From Streptosporangium violaceochromogenes (GTDB lineage: Bacteria > Actinomycetota > Actinomycetes > Streptosporangiales > Streptosporangiaceae), in the NCBI RefSeq assembly GCF_014654615.1, contig NZ_BNBB01000028.1, positions 1-64,000 of the forward strand: a stretch of DNA of 64,000 bases. Direction: 5' to 3'. This document shows, one piece after another, positions 43,408 to 52,115 of the stretch. How positions within the stretch are numbered: position 1 is the stretch's first letter; each line of letters starts with the position of its first letter. The notes under the pieces were generated by a model. The model ran no database searches and was not told where the DNA came from. It saw only the letters and a list, made by a program, of their open reading frames with translations. The position numbers and the translations under genes are program-made.

Positions 43408-45398
43408 CCGGGACGCTCTCCCTCGGCGTTCTCACGATTCAAAGCGGTGGACAGGATGTCGCCGAGAGTTCCCTCGCCGAGGCTGTCGCGACGTCGGACA
43501 TAGCTGCTGAAGTCGCGCCGGAACAGATCGCGTTCGGTGGCGGGCAGGGCCTGTTCCAGATCGGTGAGCAGGCGCTGCGCGGTGAACACCGCGTCGCCGC
43601 CCTCGTCTCGCAGGCCGGCGAGAACCTCGGCGAGGGCGATCATCGCCGACATGCGGTAGCGACGGTCCTGAAGGGTGCGGGCCCAGAACTTCGCGATCCG
43701 CCGGGACGCAGCCGGGCGCGCGGTCAGCAGGAGCACGACGGACATCCGGTCGGAGTTCGCCTCACGGATCCCGAGGATCGCCAGGACTGAGTCCATCGCG
43801 AGCCGCTGCAGGCGCAGGAACGGCTTACCGCCGCCTCGCCCGAAGTACTTGTCGAGCTTCTTGTTGATCAGGTCGAGGACAGGGCGAACCTTCTCGCCGC
43901 GGCTCACCTGAAGCGCGAACAGCGTGGCCAGGCTGAGGATGCCCTCATCCTCCATCGCAGTACCGTTCTGTGTGATGTGCCACAGCATCCGCGCCGCCTC
44001 GTGCGGGTACGTCAGCCCGAGCACACCGCAGAAGACGATCGCGGCGGTCGTCCGCTGATTGAGGTCGGTCGAGGTGGCCCAGCGCTTGGCGATGCCGAGC
44101 GCGGTCGGGGCGAGCTCTTCGTCGCAACACATCTGCCACAGCAGGTAGGAGGCGGCTTCGAGCTTCGGCCAGTCGAGCCCCGCCGTCGACCACGGCTCCA
44201 GGTACTCCTCTTCGACCGAGTCCGGCTCGATACGCGCCAGATGGCAGAGCCCGACCGCGACTCCGGCCCGGATCCCTTCGGGCCCGGCATCGACGACTTC
44301 CTCGAGCCAGGCGCTGAGGGCGTCCCAAAGACGGTTCGGATAGCGGTCCTTCAGCTCCTTCAGCACCGCCGCCGGGTAGGCGGGGGAACTGAAGGTCAGG
44401 ACGGCGCGGCCGGAGCCGCCAGGACGCTCGGAGCAGGCGAGCTCGGCCTCGACGATCTGGCGGACCCGGGACTGCGCCAGCCCGGTTTCGGCCTGACCTG
44501 GCTGGTCGCCCGTCGCGGGCGGCCACTCCCGCTCCAGATGCGCTGCGAGCGCGTCCCGCAGCCGTTCGAACGCGGGCTGGCTCAGCCCCTCGAGGAAGCA
44601 GAGCGCGGTGATGTCCACGATGTCGTCGCGTGGGGGCTTGCCGGCGAACCATTCGGTGACCGGCTGAACCGAGCTAACCTTCAGCCTTTCCAGTGCCGCC
44701 CTGGCATCGTCGTAGGTGGCGAGCTCGGCTAGGTCCGCCATCGGGGCGTAATCCGGGAGTTGGGGCGCCACCTCGGCCAGCATGTCCCCGTCGAGGCGGC
44801 GGCGTAGGTACTCGATCCGGTCGGGGGCCTGCCAGAGGATCCGCTGGACGGTCTCCGAGCGGCGGGGCGCGGCGTTGTCATGGTTGATGGTGACGACCAG
44901 CCATACCTCGGCCTTGCGGATCTGCTCGAGGATTCGCAGCCAGTTGAACTCCGAGTCCGGCCCCGCGACGTCGCCGCGGTAGTCGGCGACCAGATAGCCA
45001 TGGCAGTCCTCGAACCCGCACTCGGCCAGCTCCTTCAGTGTGAGCACGGGGGCGAGCACCTCCAGTTGCTCAGCGCCGACCGCGTCGAGCAGGCAGATCG
45101 CGCCCGTGAACTTGCCGAGGCCACGCTTACCCTCCAGCACCAAGACACGTTCGCTCCGCAGCCGACGCAGCGCACCGTCGAAACAGCCCGGGGCGAGAAA
45201 TCCAGCGACCCTGGCCTCGACGAAGGCGTTCCCAAGCGGACCCGTCGCCTGCATCCCGCTGCCGGAGCCGCCCTCGGCGCGCTGCAGTAAGGAAGCGAGG
45301 ATCGAGTTCGGCGCGTTGATCGCCCCGATGAAATTGGTGATCTGCGACCGCTCGGGGGGTGCCGGACCGCCGTCGGTCTTGGGGGGCTCGTCAGCCAT
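43404..45398 (-). CDS. STAND-like P-loop NTPase (cassette copy 2)
   Basis: 664 residues. N-terminal motif SQITNFIGAINAPNSILAS (18-36), then the P-loop EGKRGLGKFTG (89-99) and probable Walker B GYLVADYRGD. The second half is helical with repeat-like spacing (AAGVAVGLCHLARIEPDSVE-type stretches, here GIRAGVAVGLCHLARIEPDS). It aligns along its length with the 685-residue copy 1 protein, including EEYLEPWSTAGLDWPKLEAA against ESFLEPWAGGSAQERLTAA. It overlaps the upstream cyclase-like gene by 8 bases and the downstream SPFH-like gene by 4. Confidence 0.75.
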   Translation of the reverse strand: MADEPPKTDGGPAPPERSQITNFIGAINAPNSILASLLQRAEGGSGSGMQATGPLGNAFVEARVAGFLAPGCFDGALRRLRSERVLVLEGKRGLGKFTGAICLLDAVGAEQLEVLAPVLTLKELAECGFEDCHGYLVADYRGDVAGPDSEFNWLRILEQIRKAEVWLVVTINHDNAAPRRSETVQRILWQAPDRIEYLRRRLDGDMLAEVAPQLPDYAPMADLAELATYDDARAALERLKVSSVQPVTEWFAGKPPRDDIVDITALCFLEGLSQPAFERLRDALAAHLEREWPPATGDQPGQAETGLAQSRVRQIVEAELACSERPGGSGRAVLTFSSPAYPAAVLKELKDRYPNRLWDALSAWLEEVVDAGPEGIRAGVAVGLCHLARIEPDSVEEEYLEPWSTAGLDWPKLEAASYLLWQMCCDEELAPTALGIAKRWATSTDLNQRTTAAIVFCGVLGLTYPHEAARMLWHITQNGTAMEDEGILSLATLFALQVSRGEKVRPVLDLINKKLDKYFGRGGGKPFLRLQRLAMDSVLAILGIREANSDRMSVVLLLTARPAASRRIAKFWARTLQDRRYRMSAMIALAEVLAGLRDEGGDAVFTAQRLLTDLEQALPATERDLFRRDFSSYVRRRDSLGEGTLGDILSTALNRENAEGERPG

Positions 45399-46104
45399 TG
45401 ATGATGTTGCCGATCTGCGCGTTCCCCTTCACATCGATGCGGTCAATGACGTTCTGGATCGGGGGAGCGGGGCGACTGTCCAGCTCTTTGGGCTTGTCCG
45501 CTTTCGAGATGTTTTTCGGAAACTGGCCGGGGACGTTGAGGAAAGCGCGCTGGTTGAAGTTCTTGGCGGGAATGTCGACGGTGGTCTCGGTGAACTGGTC
45601 AGGGTTGAGGCCGCCCAGGTCCGACAGGACCGTCTTGCGGTACAGGACTTCGGAGATGATGAGCGCAACGGACGCATCCGGGTTCTCCAGGGCCTTGCGA
45701 AGAGAACGGGCGTCCAGCAGACGACTGACCTCGACGAGCGCGGGACCGGCGAACCAGTAGGCGCTTGTCTTGAGGCTGTCGACGTGCATCGCAAGCCGGA
45801 CCCTGATCTGGGCACTCTCGACCCGGTCGGAGTTGTAGGCCCGCAGCAGGCGTTCCAGTTCGGGGGCGAACCGGGCGACGACCCGGACGAGATCGACGTC
45901 TGCGGGCAGGACGAGCAACTCGCCGTCGCCGGTCGGCTGGCGCTGCCAAGGGGCCGGGTCGAGGCCCGCTGCGAGGGCGGCCTCACTGATCGCCTCTTTG
46001 AGGGCCCGTTGGATGTCCTCCTGTCGCCGTGTGCTCCGAGAACTGTAACTCTTCACATCCACACCGATGACGAAACGGTCGGTGAGAAAGGATTTAGCGG
46101 ACAA
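45391..46104 (-). CDS. Class III cyclase-like protein (cassette copy 2)
   Basis: 237 residues from a TTG at 46104 with GGAGG four bases before it. FVIGVDVKSYSS (11-22) and TGDGELLVLP (58-67) correspond to the metal-Asp motifs; FAGPALVEVSRLL keeps the Arg but not the Asn. AGLDPAPWQRQPTGDGELLV parallels AGLDRESWEIQPGGDGELAI of copy 1. The C-terminal end (214-237) is PPIQNVIDRIDVKGNAQIGN plus IING. This has a QIGN core reminiscent of RHIM/amyloid motifs and resembles the N-terminal motif of the STAND-like protein next door. Confidence 0.72.
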   Translation of the reverse strand: MSAKSFLTDRFVIGVDVKSYSSRSTRRQEDIQRALKEAISEAALAAGLDPAPWQRQPTGDGELLVLPADVDLVRVVARFAPELERLLRAYNSDRVESAQIRVRLAMHVDSLKTSAYWFAGPALVEVSRLLDARSLRKALENPDASVALIISEVLYRKTVLSDLGGLNPDQFTETTVDIPAKNFNQRAFLNVPGQFPKNISKADKPKELDSRPAPPIQNVIDRIDVKGNAQIGNIING

Positions 46105-46187
46105 ATCGCCTCCATTGGCTCGGATGGAAGCACTACTATGCCCGACTATTCGGCGCCCTTATGTAAGAAATCCGACGCATTGGAAGT

Positions 46188-46844
46188 TCAAATGCCGGCG
46201 AGGTCGGCCAGACGCTCAAGGTCACGGACGATGATTTGACTACGCGAGGTCTGAATGATTTCGAGTCCGCGGAGTTTCCGCATCTCAACGGCGACGGTCT
46301 GACGACTGAGACCCACCGCGCTCGCCAGATCCGTCTGCCCGATGCCCACCTCGAGGCCGTCGTCGCCGGGAAGCGCGAGCAGAGCCAGCCGGTGCAGGAA
46401 CCGCGCTACCCGGGGCGCCGCCGCGAGCATCGACAGTTCGGTGCGGAGAGACTCGCTCTCGCACAGCCGGAAGGTCAGGTGGCGCATCAGATCGGCTTCC
46501 AGCTTCAGCTCCCTGATCAGGGCCGTAAACCGGGACGGCGTCAGCTGAACCGTCGTGCAGGGGTCGATCGCGACGACCGTGGCCGTCCGGCCCTTGTCGC
46601 CGTACAGGCCCAGCTCCCCGATCAGCTGTGGGGCCCGCCGCACCGCGAGGAGCAGGGTCTCACCGTCCGGCTCCCGTCGGGACACTCGGACGCGTCCCGA
46701 TGTGAGCAGCAGAACCTGATCGGCCGGGGCACCCTGCGCCATCAGCACCCGCCCGGCCGGGAACCGGGCGATCCGGCCAGCGCTGACCATCCGGTTCCAC
46801 GCCTCGGGCGAGATGAGATCACCGAAGTCGTCCATAGCCGTCAT
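46188..46844 (-). CDS. Crp/Fnr-family transcriptional regulator (cassette copy 2)
   Basis: 218 residues. Cyclic-nucleotide-type N-terminal domain (AGRVLMAQGAPADQVLLLTSG, PQLIGELGLYGDKGRTATVVA), dimer helix, and winged helix (IGQTDLASAVGLSRQTVAVE, MRKLRGLEIIQTSRSQIIV). First gene of the cassette on this strand, 83 bp before the cyclase-like gene, mirroring copy 1. The start could be ATG 46844 or 46835; a GTG at 46871 is also open. Probably regulates the cassette; effector unknown. Confidence 0.83.
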   Translation of the reverse strand: MTAMDDFGDLISPEAWNRMVSAGRIARFPAGRVLMAQGAPADQVLLLTSGRVRVSRREPDGETLLLAVRRAPQLIGELGLYGDKGRTATVVAIDPCTTVQLTPSRFTALIRELKLEADLMRHLTFRLCESESLRTELSMLAAAPRVARFLHRLALLALPGDDGLEVGIGQTDLASAVGLSRQTVAVEMRKLRGLEIIQTSRSQIIVRDLERLADLAGI

Positions 46845-47171
46845 CTTCGACGGCCCACCGCCCGCCCACAAGAGTTCAACGACCCGGCCAGGGCTTTTCG
46901 GACAGACCCTAGTAGTGCTTCGTTAGGTGGTTAAGGCGGTCGCCGTCGGCAAACAGGGCTGGCCTGTCCAGGTAGCCAGCAGCGCCTGGAGCTCTCTGAG
47001 GATCAGGTGGAGCGTCAGGCCACCCCGACTGCTTTTGGGCCGGTCATCCGCCATGCCGACCTGCACGACCACCTCGCCGGCCATCCCCCCACCGGCTGAA
47101 GCCGACGCGCCGTCTGCCGGGAGGGGCGAAGACCGGCGACCGCCGTCAGACGCACCCGGCCGGGGCGTCGG
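46845..47171. other. Intergenic region between island B and the catabolic genes
   Basis: No supported gene. The sequence around 46905-47040 has no coding pattern on either strand and could be a worn IS or island end, but I could not find a second copy of the tRNA-Leu 3' end here. The promoter of the Crp-family gene should lie at its left side. Confidence 0.4.
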
Positions 47172-48047
47172 TTACCGTGCCGGGTGTTTCGCGAGGAAGG
47201 CGAGGCTTATCTCGTTGTACCTGGCGGCCTGCTCGTGCTGGGGCCAGTGCCCGCAGTCGCCGAAAAGCACCAGTTCGGAGTCCGGGATGGCGGCGTGCAT
47301 GGCCGACGCCTCGGGCACCTCTCCGAACGGGTTGTCACGTCCCCACACGATGAGGGTCGGAACACCGATCTTGGCGAGGTCCTCCGGCCGGAGGATGTTA
47401 CGCAGCCGCGTCTGGAGGTCCTGCAGGCACAGGAGGTTCCCGATGTTCGCGACGAACTCCGGGTCATGGTAGATCTCGTGACGGATGGCGACGAGCTCCT
47501 CGGTGGCGTCGGCCGGATCGTGCATCAGCAGCCGCAGCCGCCTCCGGGTCAGCTCGATGTCGTCGGTCTCGACCGCGAGCCGTGTGCTGACGCGGATCCG
47601 CTCCATCACCTCCGGATTCGCCACCGTGCCGCCCGCGCACAGCAGTTGCAGCGACGCCACACGCTCCGGGTTGTCGATCGCGGTACGCGCGCCGACCCAG
47701 CCGCCCAGTGACTCCCCGCCGATGTGGACCCTGTCGACGCCGACGGCGTCCAGATAGGCCAGCAGGTGGTCACGGTAGCGCGGGATCTCGTACGGGAAGC
47801 CGGGCTTTCCGGTGTGGCCGTGGCCGAGCATGTCGATGGCGTGCACCCGATACCTCTCGGCATACGGGCCGATGTTGCGGATGAAGGCCTCCAGATGGCC
47901 GCTCGTGCCGTGCAGGAAGACGACGGTCTCGTCGCCGTGACCGGCCTGCAGCGACCGCGTCGGCACCCCGCCCGCGTCCACCGTCGTGACGGTGAAGTCG
48001 AGTCCCGCCAGCTCGGTCCAGATCGTCCGCGTGACGTCGATGCTCAT
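47172..48047 (-). CDS. Alpha/beta hydrolase, meta-cleavage-product-hydrolase type
   Basis: 291 residues. TVVFLHGTSGHLEAF oxyanion region, GGESLGGWVGAR nucleophile Ser, WGRDNPFGEVP acid Asp, and GDCGHWPQHEQAARYNEISL with the catalytic His. These spacings match MhpC/BphD/HsaD-like C-C bond hydrolases of aromatic degradation, though ester hydrolases share them. It ends a three-gene run after the Rieske gene and overlaps the small upstream gene (ATGA). Confidence 0.85.
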   Translation of the reverse strand: MSIDVTRTIWTELAGLDFTVTTVDAGGVPTRSLQAGHGDETVVFLHGTSGHLEAFIRNIGPYAERYRVHAIDMLGHGHTGKPGFPYEIPRYRDHLLAYLDAVGVDRVHIGGESLGGWVGARTAIDNPERVASLQLLCAGGTVANPEVMERIRVSTRLAVETDDIELTRRRLRLLMHDPADATEELVAIRHEIYHDPEFVANIGNLLCLQDLQTRLRNILRPEDLAKIGVPTLIVWGRDNPFGEVPEASAMHAAIPDSELVLFGDCGHWPQHEQAARYNEISLAFLAKHPAR

Positions 48048-48241
48048 GGGGCACTTCCTGGTTCGTGGGGAGAGGAGTCGGCCGGCGCCGGAGTCCGGCG
48101 CTGGTTGATGCGATGCACCTGGGTGTTGACGCGGCTGAGCAGCCTGGGCCGTATCCGCCGGTGGCCGGCGAGGCGGCGGCTGACGTGGCGAAGGCCGGCG
48201 GCGACGAGCAGCGCCGCCGCCAGGAAGGAGAAGAGCTTCAT
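48044..48241 (-). CDS. Small membrane protein
   Basis: 65 residues: one N-terminal hydrophobic helix (LFSFLAAALLVAAGLRHV), then a strongly basic tail (SRRLAGHRRIRPRLLSRV). The 4-base overlap with the next start (ATGA) and the 35-bp gap after the previous gene support a real gene within the operon. Function unknown; perhaps anchors an operon product at the membrane. Confidence 0.6.
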   Translation of the reverse strand: MKLFSFLAAALLVAAGLRHVSRRLAGHRRIRPRLLSRVNTQVHRINQRRTPAPADSSPHEPGSAP

Positions 48242-48276
48242 CGGTGATCTCCGTGGTGACAGGGGAGGACGGCCTC

Positions 48277-49176
48277 TCAGCGGTGCCCCGCGGCTCTGAG
48301 AAACCCGTCCACCACCGCGTGGTAGGCGCCCGGGCGCTCCTCTTGGAGATGGTGGGAAACGTGGTCCATCACGTGGAGGTTGCCCCGTTTCACCATCCGG
48401 GCGAGCATCATCGGGTAGTCCGGGGTGAGGAAGGCGTCCTCGCGGCCCCACATGAAGAGCGTCGGCGCCTCGATGAGCGCCAGTTCGGCGGTCAGGTCCT
48501 GCCAGTCGCCGCGAGGCGAGTCGGACATCGCCGCCAGGCTCCGCTCCTCGGGGTCAAGGCTCTGCTGATGGCGCAGATCCAGTGTCTCCTCGGGCAGCCG
48601 ATCCGCGTCGTACCATTCGAGGCGGGTGATCAGGTTCCGCATCTTCTCCCGCGTGGGCCCCTCCCCGCCGTAATAGACGTCCCGGGCGGTACGGCCGCGG
48701 TGACCGCGTTCGGGCAACGGCGCCAAGGGCCCGTAGAAGACCGGCATGCTGCCGGTGACCACCAGTGCCCGGACCCTGTCGGGATGGCGGGCCGCCAGGT
48801 TGAGCGCGATCGTGCCACCCCAGGAGTTGCAGATGAAGTCGGCCGTGTCGATGCCGAGCCCGTCCATCAGCGCGACGGTCTTGGCCGCGTGGAAGTCCCA
48901 CATCGGTCCGGAGATCCGGCACTTCGCCGACTTGCCGTACTGAAGGATGTCCACGAGGTAGCAGTGCCGATCGGCCGCGAAGTACGGCGCCACCGGGCCG
49001 AAGTCGCTCCATGCCGTACAGCCGGGACCGCCGCCGTGGAGGAAGACGGTCTGCGGTCCGGCACCCAGTTCGTGGTAGTGGTACCGGACGCCGTCGACCG
49101 TCGCGAACCTGCTCTCGGGCGCCGGCCCGGCGGGCGGCGAGGCCGGCGCGTCGTCACGTTCCGCGGTACTGGTCAT
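48277..49176 (-). CDS. Alpha/beta hydrolase (meta-cleavage-product-hydrolase type)
   Basis: 299 residues. TVFLHGGGPGCTAWSDF, the glycine-rich oxyanion strand of MCP hydrolases; CNSWGGTIALNLA for the nucleophile (Ser in NSWGG, as in BphD/HsaD-type SMGG relatives); MWGREDAFLTPDYPM for the Asp; HVMDHVSHHLQEERP for the His. It follows the Rieske oxygenase gene, so it may cleave the ring-opened product. It starts at ATG 49176. Paralogous to the gene at 47172. Confidence 0.85.
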   Translation of the reverse strand: MTSTAERDDAPASPPAGPAPESRFATVDGVRYHYHELGAGPQTVFLHGGGPGCTAWSDFGPVAPYFAADRHCYLVDILQYGKSAKCRISGPMWDFHAAKTVALMDGLGIDTADFICNSWGGTIALNLAARHPDRVRALVVTGSMPVFYGPLAPLPERGHRGRTARDVYYGGEGPTREKMRNLITRLEWYDADRLPEETLDLRHQQSLDPEERSLAAMSDSPRGDWQDLTAELALIEAPTLFMWGREDAFLTPDYPMMLARMVKRGNLHVMDHVSHHLQEERPGAYHAVVDGFLRAAGHR

Positions 49177-49200
49177 CAACGGGGTTCCTCTCCGGTCGAC

Positions 49201-49240
49201 GGGTGCGAGCGGGTGTGGGCGGGTGTGGGCGGGTGTGGGC
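49201..49240. repeat. 10-bp tandem repeat between the Rieske and hydrolase genes
   Basis: GGGTGTGGGC three times head-to-tail (49211-49240), preceded by a one-off variant GGGTGCGAGC (49201-49210). It lies in the 65-bp gap just after the Rieske stop. Confidence 0.9.
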
Positions 49241-49241
49241 A

Positions 49242-50486
49242 TCAGGCCGCCGGGTCCGGCACCTCGATGCCACGCCGCCGCAAGGCGTCGATCCGGTCCC
49301 CGGTGGTGTCCTCGGCGAGCTTGCGCCACTGCAGCAGCGAGTCGTCGGGGCGGTACAGCTTCTCGGGAGGCGCGTCGGTCACCTCGACCATCCACTTGTC
49401 CTGACCGGAGAACTGCCCGTGGAAGAGCCACCGCACCGCGCCCAGATACTTGGCGTAGAAGGTCAGCGTCCTCCAGCCCTTCTTGAAGTCCGCCAGCACG
49501 CCGACGTAAAGGTGGCTGCCGGCGTCCACGGGAACGTAGAACTCGTAGTGGATGAAGGTCGGATACGCGATCCGCAGCACGCCGGGCATGCTCACCGAGG
49601 CGAACCCCGGGAACTCCTGGGCGGCGATGACCGGATTCACCTTGCGGTGCGAGGTCGTGTTGCCGATGTTCGAGGTCGTCTTCGAAGGACGGACCTTGTA
49701 CCACGCCAGCCCGGTCCACCTGCCCAGGCCGGGGAAGTCCGCCTCCCAGTGCTGTTCCTGCTGCACCCGGTAGATCCAACGACCCCGTTTGACGATCCTG
49801 GTCGTGTTCCACACCGGCATGGCCTTGAAGATCCTCCACAGCGCGGTGCGGTGAAGGAACTTCGCGTGCCCCTCGTCGTACCCGTTCTCGCAGGCGAACC
49901 GCCAGTTTCCCTCCCGCGCCTGGATGCGGACCCCGATCACGGCGGCGTTCTCGACGAGTTCCTCGGGGAGCTGCTCGTCGATCGGGTGCGGATCCTCGCC
50001 GTCTCCGACGTAGATCCAGACCATGCCGAGCCGCTCCTCGGCGTGATAGGTCGGCTGAACCACCTTGCCGCAGATCGGGGACTGCGGGCCGTCGGTGATC
50101 ACAGCCTTCAGCTCACCGGACTCCAGGTCGAAGGTCCAGCCGTGATAGACGCAGGAGATGGTGCCGGGGAACTGTTTGCTGCCGTAGCTGAGCGGGACCC
50201 CCCGGTGCGGGCACCGGTTCGCCATCGCGTAGACCTTGCCGTTGTCACGGATGACGAAGATGTCCTCCCCCAGGAGGCGGATCCGGACGGGGCGCTCTCC
50301 GACGTGCGTGGAGAAGGTCACCGGGTACCAGTACCCCCGGAAACCGGCCGCCGCCGCCTGATAGTGGGGCCAGCTCGACCAGTCCTGCCGGCCGGGAAGC
50401 CGGGGCCTGCGCTTTTTCACCACGGCGTTTCCGGCGGTGACGGGCCGCCGGGTTCGAGCGGTCCCGGATTCGGAGGTCTCAGCCAT
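49242..50486 (-). CDS. Rieske non-haem iron oxygenase, terminal component
   Basis: 414 residues from the ATG at 50486 (GGAG upstream). Rieske cluster CPHRG (Cys 92, His 94) and CVYHGW (Cys 112, His 115). The mononuclear iron site lies in ENGYDEGHAKFLHR (bridging Asp, two His). It hydroxylates an aromatic or alicyclic substrate using electrons from a ferredoxin. The divergent ferredoxin reductase and ferredoxin genes (50752-52115) are the obvious partners. Substrate unknown. Confidence 0.92.
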   Translation of the reverse strand: MAETSESGTARTRRPVTAGNAVVKKRRPRLPGRQDWSSWPHYQAAAAGFRGYWYPVTFSTHVGERPVRIRLLGEDIFVIRDNGKVYAMANRCPHRGVPLSYGSKQFPGTISCVYHGWTFDLESGELKAVITDGPQSPICGKVVQPTYHAEERLGMVWIYVGDGEDPHPIDEQLPEELVENAAVIGVRIQAREGNWRFACENGYDEGHAKFLHRTALWRIFKAMPVWNTTRIVKRGRWIYRVQQEQHWEADFPGLGRWTGLAWYKVRPSKTTSNIGNTTSHRKVNPVIAAQEFPGFASVSMPGVLRIAYPTFIHYEFYVPVDAGSHLYVGVLADFKKGWRTLTFYAKYLGAVRWLFHGQFSGQDKWMVEVTDAPPEKLYRPDDSLLQWRKLAEDTTGDRIDALRRRGIEVPDPAA

Positions 50487-50751
50487 CTTCGCTCCACGTC
50501 GTTGTGCGTCGGATGTCAGTGCCGCCGGACGCAAGCCCCGCACCCTGCCTGGGTGAACGTCAGCAGACCATCCCCCCGGCCCGGCGACAACCGTCGCGGT
50601 TCACCCAGCGGAATGCGCGGCGGCGCGTGGACCGGTCAGGCAGGCGATCCGGATCGGATTTCGCTGAGCGGGCCGAGACGGGTGACCGGGCGAACGGCCC
50701 GCGCCTACAGTCGGCCGCCGTCAGCACGATCGACGCACAGGAGGCGATGTG
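50487..50751. promoter_or_regulatory. Divergent promoter region of the oxygenase genes
   Basis: 265 bp between the divergent Rieske and reductase genes. No gene and no clear operator palindrome seen. It must contain the promoters for both sides. Confidence 0.5.
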
Positions 50752-51741
50752 ATGACCATCCCGACCGTCGGCGCCGACGTCCTCATCGTCGGCGCCGGGC
50801 CGACCGGGCTCTACGGCGCCTACTACGCGGGCTTCCGCGGGCTCTCGACCGTCGTGGTCGACGCGCTGGCGCAGCCCGGCGGTCAGGTCATGGCGCTGTA
50901 CCCCGAGAAGGAGATTCGCGACGTCGCCGCCCTTCCCGCCATTCGGGGACGCGACTTCGTGGCGAATCTGGTGGAACAGGCCGCCGCCTACTCGCCGACG
51001 TACCTGCTCGGCAGACGGGCCGTCACCCTGCGGCGCGAGGGCGGCGGCCACGCCGTGGAGCTCGACGACGGAACGACGGTCCGCGCCCGAGCCGTCGTCC
51101 TGACGGCCGGGATCGGCACACCGACCCCGCGTCCGCCGGCGGCGGGTGAAGAGTGGCTGGGCACCGGCCTGTCGTACTTCGTCGTCGATCCCCGTGTCCA
51201 CGCCGGCCAGGACGTGGTGATCGTCGGCGGCGGGGACAGCGCTCTGGACTGGGCCGACGCCCTCGGCTCCATCGCCCGGTCGATCACCCTGGTTCATCGT
51301 CGCGCCGTCTTCCGCGGGCACGCGGCGACTCTCGAACGAGTCCGCGCCGGCGGGACACGGATCCTGACCGACACCGAGGTGACGTCGTTGATCGGAGATC
51401 TCCAGGCGGGCCGCCTGGAGAAGGTGGCGCTGCGGAACAGGGCCGGAGAGGAGATCGTCCAGGCGGCCGATCATGTGATCGCGGCGCTCGGCTTCATCAG
51501 CGACCTCGGCCCGCTGCGCACCTGGGGGCTGGAGCTGATCGGCCGTTCGGTGGCCGTCGACCGGGCGGGCCGGACGAACCTGCCGGGCGTGTACGCCGCC
51601 GGAGACCTGACCGGCCACGACGGCAAGGTCAAGTTGATGTCGGTGGGCTTCGGCGAGGTCGCGACCGCGATGAACCACGTCGCGGTCGACCTGGATCCCG
51701 GCCTCACCCTGTTCCCCGGTCATTCCACCGACGGCGCCTGA
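50752..51741 (+). CDS. Ferredoxin-NADP reductase (thioredoxin-reductase-like)
   Basis: 329 residues. N-terminal FAD site VLIVGAGPTGLYGAYYAG, QPGGQVMALYPEKEI, internal NADPH site VVIVGGGDSALDWADAL, and C-terminal GVYAAGDLTGHDGKVKLMSVGFGEVATAMNH. It has the fold of type 2 ferredoxin-NADP reductases, without the CxxC of thioredoxin reductase. It passes electrons to the ferredoxin encoded next and hence to the Rieske oxygenase. Confidence 0.92.
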   Translation: MTIPTVGADVLIVGAGPTGLYGAYYAGFRGLSTVVVDALAQPGGQVMALYPEKEIRDVAALPAIRGRDFVANLVEQAAAYSPTYLLGRRAVTLRREGGGHAVELDDGTTVRARAVVLTAGIGTPTPRPPAAGEEWLGTGLSYFVVDPRVHAGQDVVIVGGGDSALDWADALGSIARSITLVHRRAVFRGHAATLERVRAGGTRILTDTEVTSLIGDLQAGRLEKVALRNRAGEEIVQAADHVIAALGFISDLGPLRTWGLELIGRSVAVDRAGRTNLPGVYAAGDLTGHDGKVKLMSVGFGEVATAMNHVAVDLDPGLTLFPGHSTDGA

Positions 51742-51773
51742 GCGCGCCCGAACCGATCCAAGGAGAGTTCCCG

Positions 51774-52115
51774 ATGACCTACGTGATCGGTGCCGGCTGC
51801 ATCGACGTCCTGGACCGTTCGTGTGTGGAGGTGTGCCCGGTGGACTGCATCTACGTCGGCGAGCGGAAGAGCTACATCAACGGCAACGAGTGCATCGACT
51901 GCGGAGCCTGCGAGGTGGAGTGCCCCGTGGACGCCGTTTTCACCGACAGGGCGGCGCGTAGGGACCCCGCGCTCGATGTCTTCCTGGAGGACTCGCGGGC
52001 CTTCTTCGAGAAGCCGCTGCCGGGCCGCGACGAGCCGCTCGGGGACCCCGGCGGGGCCCGGCGGGGCGGTGACGCCGGTGTCGACACCGAGTTCGTCGCC
52101 GGCTACCCGGCATGA
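51774..52115 (+). CDS. Seven-iron type ferredoxin
   Basis: 113 residues. CIDVLDRSCVEVCPVDC gives ligands of a 3Fe-4S/4Fe-4S site, and CIDCGACEVECPVDA is a classical 4Fe-4S site; the rest is a hydrophilic tail. AAGGAGAG precedes the ATG. It lies 32 bp after the reductase gene; the pair supplies electrons to the Rieske oxygenase. Confidence 0.93.
   Translation: MTYVIGAGCIDVLDRSCVEVCPVDCIYVGERKSYINGNECIDCGACEVECPVDAVFTDRAARRDPALDVFLEDSRAFFEKPLPGRDEPLGDPGGARRGGDAGVDTEFVAGYPA

Noticed and set aside
42007..43503. Long open frame opposite the SPFH-like gene
   Set aside because: Mirror of the highly charged coiled-coil codons (Leu/Pro-rich); no independent support.
46880..47171. Right attachment site of island B
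   Set aside because: Only a loose TTCGGACAGA-like match to the tRNA-Leu end; too weak to claim.
46927..47472. Open frame between island B and the catabolic cluster
   Set aside because: No motif, low-complexity, and partly antisense to the hydrolase gene.
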